Positions 30,206 to 38,552 of a stretch of 64,000 bases of DNA are shown here, piece by piece. The translations under genes were made by a program, and so were the position numbers. Positions within the stretch are counted from its first letter, which is position 1; every line of letters starts with the position of its first letter. The DNA comes from Cobetia marina (GTDB taxonomy: Bacteria; Pseudomonadota; Gammaproteobacteria; Pseudomonadales; Halomonadaceae), in contig NZ_CP017114.1 in NCBI RefSeq assembly GCF_001720485.1, positions 620,001 to 684,000 on the forward strand. Reading direction: 5' to 3'. The notes below the pieces were generated by a model. That model had not been told where the DNA came from, did not search any database, and saw only the letters and a list, made by a program, of their open reading frames with translations.

Positions 30206-31297
30206 TCAGGCGCGTTCCAGCAGCATGGCATCGCCATAGCTGAAGAACTGGTAGCGCTCCTGCACGGCAGCCTGGTAGGCGGCCATGGTGTGCTCGTAAC
30301 CGGCGAAGGCCGAGACCAGCATCAGCAGGGTCGATTCCGGCAGATGGAAGTTGGTGATCAGCAGATCCACCACCTGCCATTCATAACCGGGGTAGATGAA
30401 GATGTCGGTGTCACCGGAGTAAGGTGCCAGCTCGCCACCGTGGGCCTTGGCAGCACTTTCAAGGCAGCGCACGCTGGTGGTGCCGACAGCGACCACGCGA
30501 CGGCCGGCCGCACGAGCACGCGCAATCGTGTCACAGGCTTCCTGACCGACCTCGATCCACTCGCTGTGCATGTGGTGCTCGAGAATGCTGTCGACACGCA
30601 CCGGCTGGAAGGTGCCGGCACCGACGTGCAGGGTGACGAAGGCGGTCTCGATGCCTTTCTCGGCCATGGCGGCCATGATCGGCTCATCGAAGTGCAGGCC
30701 AGCCGTCGGTGCGGCCACGGCGCCATCGCGCCTGGCATAGACCGTCTGGTAGCGCTCGCGGTCCGACAGCTCGTCATCGCGGGTGATATAGGGCGGCAAC
30801 GGCATGTGGCCATGCTGGTTGAGCAGCTCGATCATCGGCGTCTCGCCGTGGAAGCGCAGCTCGAACAGCGCGTCCTGCCGACCTTCGACCACGGCGGTGA
30901 TGCCGCCTTCGAAGATCAGCTCGGTGCCCGGCTTCGGCGACTTGCTGGAGCGGATGTGCGCCAGACCACGGTGTGCATCCAGCGGACGCTCCAGCAGCAT
31001 CTCGATCTTGCCGCCGGAGGCCTTCTGGCCGTGCAGGCGCGCGGGGATCACGCGGGTGTCATTGAAGACCACGACATCGCCGGGTTCCAGCTTCTCGAGC
31101 AGGTCAGGAAAGTGGCGATGCACGATCTCGCCGCTCTTGCCGTCCAGGTGCAGCAGACGGCAATCACTGCGCTGCTCGGAAGGGTAGCGGGCAATCAGCT
31201 CATCCGGCAGACTGAAATCATAATCACTGCGCTGGAGCGGGCGCTCGGAAGCGGAGGGGGCAACGCCAGAGGCATCGCCGGAATCGATTCGTGACAT
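30206..31297 (-). CDS. queA: S-adenosylmethionine:tRNA ribosyltransferase-isomerase
   Basis: Adds the epoxycyclopentane moiety to preQ1-tRNA on the way to queuosine. Motifs: [82 protein letters not shown] and [19 protein letters not shown]. The ATG at 31297 gives 363 residues with about 20 extra N-terminal residues before the conserved region. The upstream ATG at 31375 would lengthen this further without homology. No strong ribosome site is seen before either, so the exact start is uncertain. Confidence 0.96.
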   Translation of the reverse strand: MSRIDSGDASGVAPSASERPLQRSDYDFSLPDELIARYPSEQRSDCRLLHLDGKSGEIVHRHFPDLLEKLEPGDVVVFNDTRVIPARLHGQKASGGKIEMLLERPLDAHRGLAHIRSSKSPKPGTELIFEGGITAVVEGRQDALFELRFHGETPMIELLNQHGHMPLPPYITRDDELSDRERYQTVYARRDGAVAAPTAGLHFDEPIMAAMAEKGIETAFVTLHVGAGTFQPVRVDSILEHHMHSEWIEVGQEACDTIARARAAGRRVVAVGTTSVRCLESAAKAHGGELAPYSGDTDIFIYPGYEWQVVDLLITNFHLPESTLLMLVSAFAGYEHTMAAYQAAVQERYQFFSYGDAMLLERA

Positions 31298-31592
31298 GGC
31301 CAACGGAAACTCTGGTGGCACGGCGCGCAGAAGGCGCTCCGCTGCAATGGAGATACCCTGCTCGCAGGCGTTCATGCCGTTAGCGCGTCTGTCTGTCTGC
31401 CCGCTCTCGAGAGGCAGTGGTCAGGGGCGATACGCAGGATGGACTGGCGAGCCTGGGCAGGCGAAAAAGGTGGCTCATGATACCGAATGGCATGGCTCGC
31501 GCGAAGTCCCGTTTTCGAACGACCTGTCCCGCTCAGTGCGTGAATCCGTCGCTGGGATGCGTTGCATGTGTCTGATCTGGCGTGAAAACTCG
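31298..31592. other. Intergenic region between queA and tRNA-Leu
   Basis: No gene is supported. It contains the divergent promoters: the tRNA promoter at its right end is clear, while none was recognised for queA. Confidence 0.55.
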
Positions 31593-31620
31593 TTGACCTC
31601 GGCGTAGGCTTCCGTATAAT
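31593..31620 (+). promoter_or_regulatory. Sigma70 promoter of tRNA-Leu
   Basis: TTGACC and a perfect TATAAT are separated by 16 bases, and the -10 ends 11 bases before the tRNA 5' end, so transcription should start almost at the mature end. Confidence 0.85.
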
Positions 31621-31631
31621 TTCGCTCCATT

Positions 31632-31717
31632 GCCGGTGTGGCGGAATTGGTAGACGCAGCGGATTCAAAATCCGCCGCTTAATAGGCGTGTCGGTTCGAG
31701 TCCGACCACCGGCACCA
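31632..31717 (+). tRNA. tRNA-Leu (anticodon CAA)
   Basis: An 86-base class II tRNA with encoded CCA. The acceptor stem is GCCGGTG / CACCGGC with discriminator A. The anticodon stem is GCGGA / TCCGC around TTCAAAA (anticodon CAA, reads UUG). The long variable arm is CGCTTAATAGGCG, and the T loop is GGTTCGAGTCC. Confidence 0.97.
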
Positions 31718-31893
31718 TCTTGAAAACAGTCGCTCACGAGCGGCTGTTTGCGTTTCTGGCCTTCGCCTCAGATTCATTGCTCTCAACTTCATTGCCTTGT
31801 GATCCCAGAGCACTCTTCTTTCTATTTCCTCTCTCCTCTCTGTCCTTTCTTCGCGCTCTTGCCAGATGATGGTCTGGGTGTCTGAGGCATAAA

Positions 31894-31920
31894 AAAGCCC
31901 CGAACGGATGTCGGGGCTTT
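31894..31920 (-). terminator. Intrinsic terminator of the small zinc-ribbon gene
   Basis: AAAGCCCCGA / TCGGGGCTTT form a 10-bp stem with a 7-base loop, and the minus strand continues with a six-T tract. It lies 27 bases past the stop of the small gene and supports that gene as real. Confidence 0.88.
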
Positions 31921-31947
31921 CTTGTCTCTGGCGCATCTGCCGGCGAT

Positions 31948-32193
31948 TCACGCCTGATGTGGAACGCTCTTGACGCGTCGGTAGATGCTGTTGCTTGCGA
32001 GGGAAGGGTCAAGGAGTGCAATGCGCGTGCTCTGTATCGCGAGTTCCTGGCGCAGGGTAGACCACATGCCGATGAACTCGCGGCAATCCTGGCAGTTCAC
32101 GAGATGGTCGGCGGATGGTGCATGGTATTGATAGTCCATCTTGAGGCCGGAACATACCGGACAACACAGAGCCGCTCGAGCTTTCCCTTTCAT
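31948..32193 (-). CDS. Small zinc-ribbon-like protein, unknown function
   Basis: An 81-residue protein starting at MKGKARAALCCPVC. It has two CxxC knuckles (CPVC and CQDC) separated by about 20 residues, the form of a zinc ribbon, followed by a helical C-terminus (WSTLRQELAIQSTRIALLD). AGGAG lies directly before the ATG in a purine-rich leader (GGGAGAGGAGAA), and a good terminator follows, so it looks like a genuine single-gene unit. An upstream start at 32214 is possible but lacks such a site. No family is recognised; roles in nucleic-acid or protein binding are only guesses. Confidence 0.7.
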   Translation of the reverse strand: MKGKARAALCCPVCSGLKMDYQYHAPSADHLVNCQDCREFIGMWSTLRQELAIQSTRIALLDPSLASNSIYRRVKSVPHQA

Positions 32194-32282
32194 TTCTCCT
32201 CTCCCTCTCAGCATTCGACTGAATTCGGTGAGGTTCAGCGTAGTGGTCTCATTTCCTTGAGTTCGCGAGCTTGCCAGTCATC

Positions 32283-32320
32283 AAGATTCGTAAGCCCACC
32301 AGCTCAGGCTTACGGATCTT
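32283..32320. repeat. Hairpin in gene-free region
   Basis: The arms AAGATTCGTAAGCC and GGCTTACGGATCTT pair over 14 bp with a single G-U wobble around a 10-base loop. It could end a small RNA or be an untranslated-leader structure; neither is shown. Confidence 0.6.
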
Positions 32321-32464
32321 TCTGGCCGCGTGGCATAGCCCCCACACTCGCGAGTCATCCTCTGACAGGGCCTTTCCCTGGCTGCACTTGCCTGTGCACT
32401 TAGCCCATCACTACGCTGAACTCGCCGCTCTCCCTGAGCAGCGATTAAGAAATTACTGATTATT

Positions 32465-32503
32465 GAAAACTTGTACAAGAGTTAATTTGTTGCACAAGTT
32501 TTC
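32465..32503. repeat. Inverted repeat GAAAACTTGT / ACAAGTTTTC
   Basis: Ten-base perfect arms lie 19 bases apart in the AT-rich core. They contain TTGTACAA and TTGCACAA, 19 bases apart, the form of a paired operator. No regulator is assigned. Confidence 0.6.
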
Positions 32504-32889
32504 AGGTATGTAAGATCGTGTACTTCAAGATAGTCTCATATCAAGATGTTCTCATGTAATGTGGCGTTCGATCGTTCTGATTCGCTGGCGACGCTGTCCG
32601 GCGCGCTTGATGGTTCACGTCATGTGCAAGACCAATGTCGCCTACATGACATGGTGATGTCGCTGCCGGGCCAGTCTGACGCTTGGTACAATCGGGCGTA
32701 TCCGCTGGAGCTGCAGAGGGGAAGGCTGAATACGGAAAGCGCTCTCATCCCGTCAGCCATCGCGGGCAGGGGATTCAGAACCTGTACTGAACTTGAATGG
32801 AACTCGCGTGATGCTCGAGGGGCGCCTGGCGGCGAACCGCTGTTCAAGCATCGCTTTCACGAACTGCCATGGAACATGGAAAGACTGTC

Positions 32890-33510
32890 ATGCATTGGAT
32901 GCCACTGAATCTGTGGTTGTCACTGGTTGCGCTGTGCGCCATGGGGGCGATGTCGCCCGGGCCGAGTCTGGCGATGGTGCTTCGCCACACGCTGGGAGGT
33001 GGCAGAAGTGCGGGAGTCGCCGCCGGTATCAGCCATGCATTGGGGGTCGGGTTGTATGCCGCGCTCACCGCCTGGGGACTTGGTGCCTTGATCGTTCATT
33101 ATCCGGGCATGTTCCAGGCGATCATGATTCTGGGGGCGGCCTATCTGGCCTGGTTGGGCGTCAAGGCATTGCGGGCGGGCCGTGGCGGGGCGCTTGAGGC
33201 TCAGGCCGTCACCACATCCCGTTCCATGGCGATTCGCGATGGTTTCATGGTGGCGCTGGCCAATCCCAAGCTGATCCTGTTCTTCGTGGCGCTGCTCAGT
33301 CAGCTGATCACGCCGGAGATGAGCGAGATGGGCAAGTGGCTGGTGGTCGTGACGGCGATGGGCATCGACGGTGCCTGGTATGTGCTGGTGGCGATGGCAC
33401 TGTCGCACTCGCGGGTGCTGCCTTGGCTTCAGGCGCGGGCGGTATGGATCAATCGCCTGACCGGTATCGTGTTGCTGGCGTTGGCGCTGCGGGTCGTATG
33501 GGGTGTCTGA
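32890..33510 (+). CDS. LysE/RhtB-family amino-acid exporter
   Basis: A 206-residue inner-membrane exporter with about six spans. The family signature is MSPGPSLAMVLRHTLGGGRSAGVAAGISHALG near the N-terminus; ILGAAYLAWLGVKAL and GFMVALANPKLILFFVALLSQ are also typical. The ATG at 32890 (MHWMPLNLW) has GGAAAG upstream; another ATG at 32869 lacks a site. Substrate cannot be read from sequence, but homoserine/threonine or basic amino acids are usual. Monocistronic. Confidence 0.92.
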   Translation: MHWMPLNLWLSLVALCAMGAMSPGPSLAMVLRHTLGGGRSAGVAAGISHALGVGLYAALTAWGLGALIVHYPGMFQAIMILGAAYLAWLGVKALRAGRGGALEAQAVTTSRSMAIRDGFMVALANPKLILFFVALLSQLITPEMSEMGKWLVVVTAMGIDGAWYVLVAMALSHSRVLPWLQARAVWINRLTGIVLLALALRVVWGV

Positions 33511-33572
33511 CCGGCGCATGTCGGGAGTGACATGCACCGTTGAGGAATGAGATTGCCTGGTAGAAGACGGCT

Positions 33573-33595
33573 GCCCTGACAGGTGATGTCAGGGC
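33573..33595. terminator. Hairpin between convergent lysE-type gene and PCu(A)C gene
   Basis: GCCCTGACA / TGTCAGGGC form a 9-bp stem with a 5-base loop in the 124-base convergent gap. There is no T tract. Confidence 0.5.
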
Positions 33596-33634
33596 CGCGT
33601 TGCGTTGCAGGGGGTGGCTGGTGGAGCCGGAAGA

Positions 33635-34144
33635 TCACGGAGTGAAGATGTCGGAGTAATCCTTCACGGGAACCCTGATCTGCTGATCCGGACGTGCCTG
33701 AAAGTGCAGGGTCACGGGAATTTCATCGCCTGACGAGATGGGCTGAGTCAGCCCAGTCAGCATCAGATGGGGCCCACCTCCCGGCCGCATCTTCAGTGGG
33801 GACTTGGGGGAGAGGGGCAGGTGCCCCAGCTGGCGCATGTGCATCCGGCCTTCGTGCATCTGCATCTCGTGCAGCTCGATGCTCTGCGCCACGGGAGAGC
33901 TGGCGCCTGTCAGCGTGACCTTGCCTCGGGGGAGCGAGAGCGTGATATAGAGTGCAGCGGTCGTCGCGCCCGGAGGCGTGGGTAGTGCGAAGGCATCTTC
34001 CAGTACGGGATTTTCCAGCACGGGATTTTCCAGCATGGGGTCTGTCGCCACGGGGGGCGTCGCGGCGCTTGCATCGGTGCGCATCCACAGGATGCCGCTC
34101 ATGGCGATTGCCAGCATCAGGCTCGCGCGTGAGAGTCGTGTCAC
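33635..34144 (-). CDS. Periplasmic copper chaperone PCu(A)C family
   Basis: A 169-residue exported protein. From a GTG start at 34144, preceded by AAGGAG, the N-terminus (VTRLSRASLMLAIAMSGILW...ASA) is a signal peptide. The mature domain has the PCu(A)C pattern of Met/His copper ligands: IELHEMQMHEGRMHM, then PLKMRPGGGPHLMLTGL. Family members deliver Cu(I) to cytochrome oxidase or keep periplasmic copper bound. A 15-bp tandem repeat encodes ENPVLENPVLED at the start of the mature protein. It begins 22 bases after the AidB-like gene and may be co-transcribed, though no functional link is evident. Confidence 0.85.
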   Translation of the reverse strand: MTRLSRASLMLAIAMSGILWMRTDASAATPPVATDPMLENPVLENPVLEDAFALPTPPGATTAALYITLSLPRGKVTLTGASSPVAQSIELHEMQMHEGRMHMRQLGHLPLSPKSPLKMRPGGGPHLMLTGLTQPISSGDEIPVTLHFQARPDQQIRVPVKDYSDIFTP

Positions 34145-34166
34145 GTGGTGTCGTCTCCTTGGCCTC

Positions 34167-35861
34167 TCATGGCAGTACCCGTGCCAACAGATGGCGCGGT
34201 GACATGCCCGGCGGCAGCCCATGTACGCCAGTGGCGCCGGGGATGTCGGTGCCTGCCAGTCGTGTGGCGCAGAAGGCCTCGGCCACGTCGGCAGGGGCAT
34301 GGCGAATCAGCAGGGCAGCCTGCCATAGCACGGCCAGTGACTGGACCAGTTGCCGGGCTCGGGCTTCCTCGGCGTGATGAAGGAGGTTGCCGCGTTCGAA
34401 GGTGGCCAGTGCGGCGTCATAGCGAGGACTCTGCCCCCGGGCGTCCCTGAGCTCGCTGAGCAGCGCCTCGCCTGCGTCGGGGTGACGGGCCAGAGTGCGC
34501 AGGACATCCAGACACAGCACGTTTCCAGAACCTTCCCAGATGGCGTTGACAGGGGCTTCGCGATACAGGCGCGCTGTCAGGTGTTCCTCTATGTAGCCAT
34601 TGCCGCCCAGGCATTCCATGGCCTCTGCCAGCAGTGCCGGTGCACGACGATTGTGCCAGTACTTGGCGATCGCCGGTGCAAGGCGGGCCAGGGGGCGCGC
34701 ATCCGGTTCCCGTGTGGCGTCATCGAACTGTCGCGCAATGCGCAGACACAGTGCGATGCCGGCTTCGACTTCCAGTGCGATGTCTGCCAGCACCTGCTGC
34801 ATCAAAGGTTGGCTGGCCAGCGGCTTGCCGAAGGCATGACGTTGCTGACAGTGGTGCAGTGCCTCGACCAGTGCCTGGCGCATCAGTGCCACCGGCGCGG
34901 TGGCAGCATCCAGTCGGGTCTGGTGGACCATCTCGAGAATGGTGGTGATGCCACGTCCCGGCTCACCAAGGCGCTGCCCGCGCGCATCGACCAGCCGGAC
35001 TTCGCTTGAGGCGTTGGCGCGATTGCCGCACTTGTCCTTGAGGCGTTGCAGTTGCAGGCCATTGTGGCTGCCATCCTCCCGTCGCCTCGGTACCACGAAG
35101 CAGGTCAGCCCTTCCTCGAGCTGCGCCAGAGTCAGAAAGGCATCTGACATCGGGGCACTCATGAACCACTTGTGACCGTTGAGGCGATAGCCTTCACCCT
35201 CAGCGTGTGCCTGTGTCAGGTTGCTACGGACGTCGCTGCCGCCCTGACGTTCCGTCATGGCCATGCCGAAGGTCGCGCAGTGCTTGTCGCGAGGGGCACA
35301 GGTTCTCGGGTCGTGGCTGCGGGCCCGCAGGCGAGGGCCCCAGAAGGCGGCCAGAGATTCATCCTGACGCAGCGCGGGCCAGGCGGCATGGGTCATGGTG
35401 ATCGGGCAGCAGAAACCGGGTTCGGCCTGGGTGAGCAGGTAAAGGGCGGCGACATGGGCCTGATGTCCTCCGCAGCCTTCCGCCTCCCAGGCGACACTGT
35501 GCCAGCCACCTTCCAGGGCGATGCGCATCAGCCGGTGATAGTCGGGGTGATACTCGACGTCATCCCGCCGCCGCCCTTGTGGGTCATGGGTGTGGAGGAC
35601 CGGCGGATGCGCATTGACGGCAAACCCCATCGCGCGGGTCTCGAGCGTGCCCACCTGCGCCCCGAGGTCGGCCAGGCGAGTGAGCAGGTCCGCCGAGAGC
35701 CCAGGCGCGTGACAGCGCAGCGCCTCACGCAAGGGGAGGTCATCGACGAAGGCATGGCGCAGCGGTGGTGCCGATTGATTGAGCACCTCATCGCGCCATG
35801 GAGCAGGCCGCTCCTCTTCACGAGAGTGCTCAGTCGAGGACGCAGGCAGCGAGTCGGGCAT
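34167..35861 (-). CDS. aidB: AidB-like acyl-CoA dehydrogenase
   Basis: A 564-residue flavoprotein with the large AidB architecture. Similarities run the full length: DPQGRRRDDVEYHPDYHRLM, CPITMTHAAWPAL, GMAMTERQGGSDVRSN, NGHKWFMSAPMSDAFL, LKDKCGNRANASSEV, QRHAFGKPLASQPLMQQVLADIAL, EAMECLGGNGYIEE, APVNAIWEGSGNVLCLDVLR. E. coli AidB is part of the adaptive response to alkylation, binds DNA and has weak dehydrogenase activity. No ada gene is nearby. A role in alkylation protection is inferred from the family. Confidence 0.92.
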   Translation of the reverse strand: MPDSLPASSTEHSREEERPAPWRDEVLNQSAPPLRHAFVDDLPLREALRCHAPGLSADLLTRLADLGAQVGTLETRAMGFAVNAHPPVLHTHDPQGRRRDDVEYHPDYHRLMRIALEGGWHSVAWEAEGCGGHQAHVAALYLLTQAEPGFCCPITMTHAAWPALRQDESLAAFWGPRLRARSHDPRTCAPRDKHCATFGMAMTERQGGSDVRSNLTQAHAEGEGYRLNGHKWFMSAPMSDAFLTLAQLEEGLTCFVVPRRREDGSHNGLQLQRLKDKCGNRANASSEVRLVDARGQRLGEPGRGITTILEMVHQTRLDAATAPVALMRQALVEALHHCQQRHAFGKPLASQPLMQQVLADIALEVEAGIALCLRIARQFDDATREPDARPLARLAPAIAKYWHNRRAPALLAEAMECLGGNGYIEEHLTARLYREAPVNAIWEGSGNVLCLDVLRTLARHPDAGEALLSELRDARGQSPRYDAALATFERGNLLHHAEEARARQLVQSLAVLWQAALLIRHAPADVAEAFCATRLAGTDIPGATGVHGLPPGMSPRHLLARVLP

Positions 35862-36014
35862 CGTGGGGTCCTGTCATGAGAGGTATGCCTTGAGCGTAGA
35901 ACACCTGCGGCCTGCTGGCGGAGTGGAAGGCAGCTGCGTCGCATTCTGCTACCGTGGGGGCATCAGTCGGTGCGTGGCATCGCGACGATCAGCACAGGGA
36001 AAGGACAGGGTACG

Positions 36015-36527
36015 GTGATCCAGGACGAAATCATTCAATTGGTTGATGCACGCAATCGCCCATGCGGTACGGCTCCTCGTCGCCAGATGCGGCGTTATCG
36101 CTACTGGCATCGAGCGACCTATGCCTTCGTGCTCAATGCCAGTGGAGAGCTGTGCATCCAGAAACGCACCATGAGCAAGGAAGTCTTTCCAGGGTATTTC
36201 GACCTCGCCAGCGGAGGGGTGGTCGGCGCGGGCGAAGCGGTCCACGTGGCCGCACGACGCGAGCTGGAGGAGGAGATCGGTGCCCGGGGCGTCGCGCTCA
36301 GACATTGCTTCGATTTCTGCTATCGCGATGCCACCAATCATGTCTATGGCAGCGCCTATCTCGCACGTTATGACGGTCCCTTGACGCTTCAGGCCGAGGA
36401 GGTGGCTGACGCCTTCTGGGTGACACCGCAACAGGCGCTGGAATTGCATCCTTCAACGCCGGACAGCCGTACGGCGCTTGAGCGCCTCATTCGTGAGGGC
36501 TTTCTCGCCTCTGCCATGGAAGAGTAG
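36015..36527 (+). CDS. NUDIX hydrolase, YfcD-like
   Basis: A 170-residue protein related to E. coli YfcD and to isopentenyl-diphosphate isomerase-type NUDIX enzymes. The Nudix box is complete (GVVGAGEAVHVAARRELEEEIG fits Gx5Ex7REUxEExGU). RHRATYAF-like HRATYAFVLN, FPGYFDLASGG and TPDSRTALERL are also typical. The GTG at 36015 is chosen because CAGGG lies just upstream; a further GTG at 35970 would add 15 residues. Substrate unknown. It is divergent from the AidB-like gene and 100 bases before moxR. Confidence 0.9.
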   Translation: MIQDEIIQLVDARNRPCGTAPRRQMRRYRYWHRATYAFVLNASGELCIQKRTMSKEVFPGYFDLASGGVVGAGEAVHVAARRELEEEIGARGVALRHCFDFCYRDATNHVYGSAYLARYDGPLTLQAEEVADAFWVTPQQALELHPSTPDSRTALERLIREGFLASAMEE

Positions 36528-36627
36528 GCAATGATGGCCTGTCGGCGGCGTGCCATGTCCCTGCGCGCGCCTGCATGTGCTTTCTCTGTCCCACTCTCCC
36601 TACCACTCTCTGTGCTGGAGTCTGCGC

Positions 36628-37557
36628 ATGAATGCCAAGGTATCGCCCCAACAGCTGGAAGAGGTGGAGGTTGCACTGTCGAGCGTGCTGGCGGGCAAGC
36701 CGCATCAGATCCGGCTCGCTCTGTGCTGCCTGCTGTGTCAGGGCCACGTGCTGATCGAGGATCTGCCCGGGCTTGGCAAGACGACGCTGGCCCAGGGGCT
36801 GGCGCGTCTGATCGGCACCGACATGCAGCGCGTCCAGTTCACCAGTGATCTGCTGCCCGCCGACATTCTCGGCGTGTCGGTCTTCGACCCTCGTGAGAGC
36901 GCCTTCCATTTCCATCCGGGCCCCGTCTTTCACTCGCTGGTGCTGGCGGATGAGATCAATCGTGCCACGCCCAAGACCCAGAGTGCGCTGCTGGAGGCCA
37001 TGGAAGAGCGACAGGTGACCGTGGAGGGCGAGACGCGTCGTCTGCCGGAGCCTTTCTTCGTCATCGCCACTCAGAACCCGCTTCAGCAATCCGGTACCTT
37101 CCCGTTGCCTGAGTCCCAGCTGGATCGCTTTCTGATGCGTCTTTCGTTGGGATATCCAGAGCCTGCGGCTGAGCGAGAGATACTGAGAGGCAATGCCGGT
37201 CGCCAGCACATCGAGGCGCTGCGTCCCCTGTTGCCGCTCGAGGTACTGCGTGAGTGGCAGGCATCCGTGACGCGCGTGCGCCTCTCTGAACCGCTGCTGG
37301 ATTACCTGCAGGCACTGGTCGCTGCCACACGGTCGTCGCCGGAAGTGCCTTACGGCCTGTCGACGCGAGGCGTGCTGGCATTGGCCAACGCCTCGCGTGG
37401 CTGGGCGTTGCTCGCGGGGCGTGACTACGTGCTGCCGGAGGATGTCCAGGCCGTCTGGGCGCCGGTGGTCGGCCATCGACTGAGCGAGGGCAGTGTCGCG
37501 GAGGGAGATGCCGTGGCTCGCCATCTGCTGGGGCAGGTGGCGGTGGTGCCTGCATGA
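36628..37557 (+). CDS. MoxR-family AAA+ ATPase
   Basis: A 309-residue cytoplasmic AAA+ chaperone-like ATPase. Walker A is IEDLPGLGKTTLAQGLA, Walker B is LVLADEINRATPKTQSALLEAMEE, sensor 1 is FFVIATQNP, and sensor 2 lies in the LSTRGVLALANASRGWALL region. The ATG at 36628 has GGAG seven bases upstream; the open frame upstream of it has no homology. Its stop overlaps the next start (ATGA). MoxR-DUF58-transglutaminase trios are common; MoxR ATPases often assist maturation of vWA-containing or exported complexes. Confidence 0.94.
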   Translation: MNAKVSPQQLEEVEVALSSVLAGKPHQIRLALCCLLCQGHVLIEDLPGLGKTTLAQGLARLIGTDMQRVQFTSDLLPADILGVSVFDPRESAFHFHPGPVFHSLVLADEINRATPKTQSALLEAMEERQVTVEGETRRLPEPFFVIATQNPLQQSGTFPLPESQLDRFLMRLSLGYPEPAAEREILRGNAGRQHIEALRPLLPLEVLREWQASVTRVRLSEPLLDYLQALVAATRSSPEVPYGLSTRGVLALANASRGWALLAGRDYVLPEDVQAVWAPVVGHRLSEGSVAEGDAVARHLLGQVAVVPA

Positions 37558-38552
37558 CACGAGCGGCCAGTGTCGGACCATGGGGCCGACTCAAGGCGCG
37601 CATGTTGCGCAGGATGTCCATCGCCGGCGGTGAGGCGCTCCATCATGCCCGTCTGATGATCCTGCCCACGCCCTTCGGCCTGTTCTGGGCGGTGCTGGTG
37701 TGCATGCTGCTGCTGCTGGGGATCAACTACGAGAATTCCCTCGCGCATGCGCTCGCATTCTGGTTGTTCTCGCTGGCGGTGATCAGCATCTTTCGAAGCT
37801 GGCGCAATCTTGCCGGTGTGCGCGTCCAGTTGATCGCGGATGGCGAGGCCTACGCAGGCGGTGAGTTGCGCCTGCTGGTCCGGCTGAGCGGGCGGGCGCG
37901 GGCGCGCGCCATCGATGTGCGTCTCGGGAATAGTCGTCAGCGTCTCGAGATTCATGCCGGAGAGGGCAGTGCGCCTATGGGGCTGCCGGTCGCTCTTCGT
38001 GGGCAGTTCACCTTGCCGCCATTGACGCTGGAGTCTCGCTGGCCGCTGGGGCTGGTGCGTCTGTGGTCCTGGGTCGCGATCGAGATGCCGGTGATGATCC
38101 ACCCCTGTCCGCAGATGCCGGCCGCACCGCAGGGCAGTCGCAATACGCTGGAACAGGTCGAGCAGGGCGACTTCGCCGGCCTGCGTCGCTATGTGGCCGG
38201 TGATCCACCGGCGCATGTGGCCTGGAAGCACTGGGGGCGCAGCGGTGAGCTGGTCACCAAGCGTTTCGAGACGCCGGCACGCCCCTCCTTGTGGCTGGAC
38301 TACGAGGCGTGCCATGGCGACATGGAACAGCGTCTCGGCGAATTGACGGCACGCGTGCTGGCGGCGGAGAAGTCACAGGCGACCTATGGGCTGCGCCTGC
38401 CGGGCCAGACGCTGGCCATCGCCAGTGGTGGGGCGCATCGGCGACGCGTACTGGAAGCGCTGGCCTTGTTTGGAGGAGAGACGGTGCTGCCCTGGGAGGT
38501 TCAGCAGCAGGCCGTGGCGCCTCGAGAGCTGGCCGGGAGGGCAAAGACATGA
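37554..38552 (+). CDS. DUF58-domain membrane protein
   Basis: A 332-residue protein with two adjacent N-terminal spans (LFWAVLVCMLLLLGINYEN and LAHALAFWLFSLAVISIF) and a cytoplasmic part carrying the DUF58 core QVEQGDFAGLRRYVAGDPPAHVAWKHWGRSGELVTKRFE. It overlaps both neighbours by ATGA junctions, showing tight coupling with moxR and the transglutaminase gene. Function of the family is not established. Confidence 0.9.
   Translation: MTRAASVGPWGRLKARMLRRMSIAGGEALHHARLMILPTPFGLFWAVLVCMLLLLGINYENSLAHALAFWLFSLAVISIFRSWRNLAGVRVQLIADGEAYAGGELRLLVRLSGRARARAIDVRLGNSRQRLEIHAGEGSAPMGLPVALRGQFTLPPLTLESRWPLGLVRLWSWVAIEMPVMIHPCPQMPAAPQGSRNTLEQVEQGDFAGLRRYVAGDPPAHVAWKHWGRSGELVTKRFETPARPSLWLDYEACHGDMEQRLGELTARVLAAEKSQATYGLRLPGQTLAIASGGAHRRRVLEALALFGGETVLPWEVQQQAVAPRELAGRAKT

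Larger units (their letters stand above)
32194..32889. other. Roughly 700-base gene-free stretch with AT-rich core
   Basis: No open frame here has a ribosome site plus recognisable protein features; a 120-codon plus-strand frame at 32546 is judged spurious. The segment 32440-32560 is markedly more AT-rich than the surroundings. It contains a 14-bp hairpin at 32283-32320 and an inverted repeat at 32465-32503. It separates divergent genes, so promoters are expected. Confidence 0.6.

Noticed and set aside
31632-31717. Attachment site or integrated element at tRNA-Leu
   Set aside because: No integrase gene and no downstream copy of the tRNA 3' end were seen, so there is no support for an island boundary here.
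32546-32908. A 120-codon plus-strand frame before the LysE-type gene
   Set aside because: It has no ribosome site, low-complexity mixed composition and no family resemblance, and it overlaps the start of the exporter gene in another frame.
36487-37581. A 364-codon frame antisense to moxR
   Set aside because: It is a shadow of the MoxR ATPase gene, whose Walker motifs and operon overlaps are clear.
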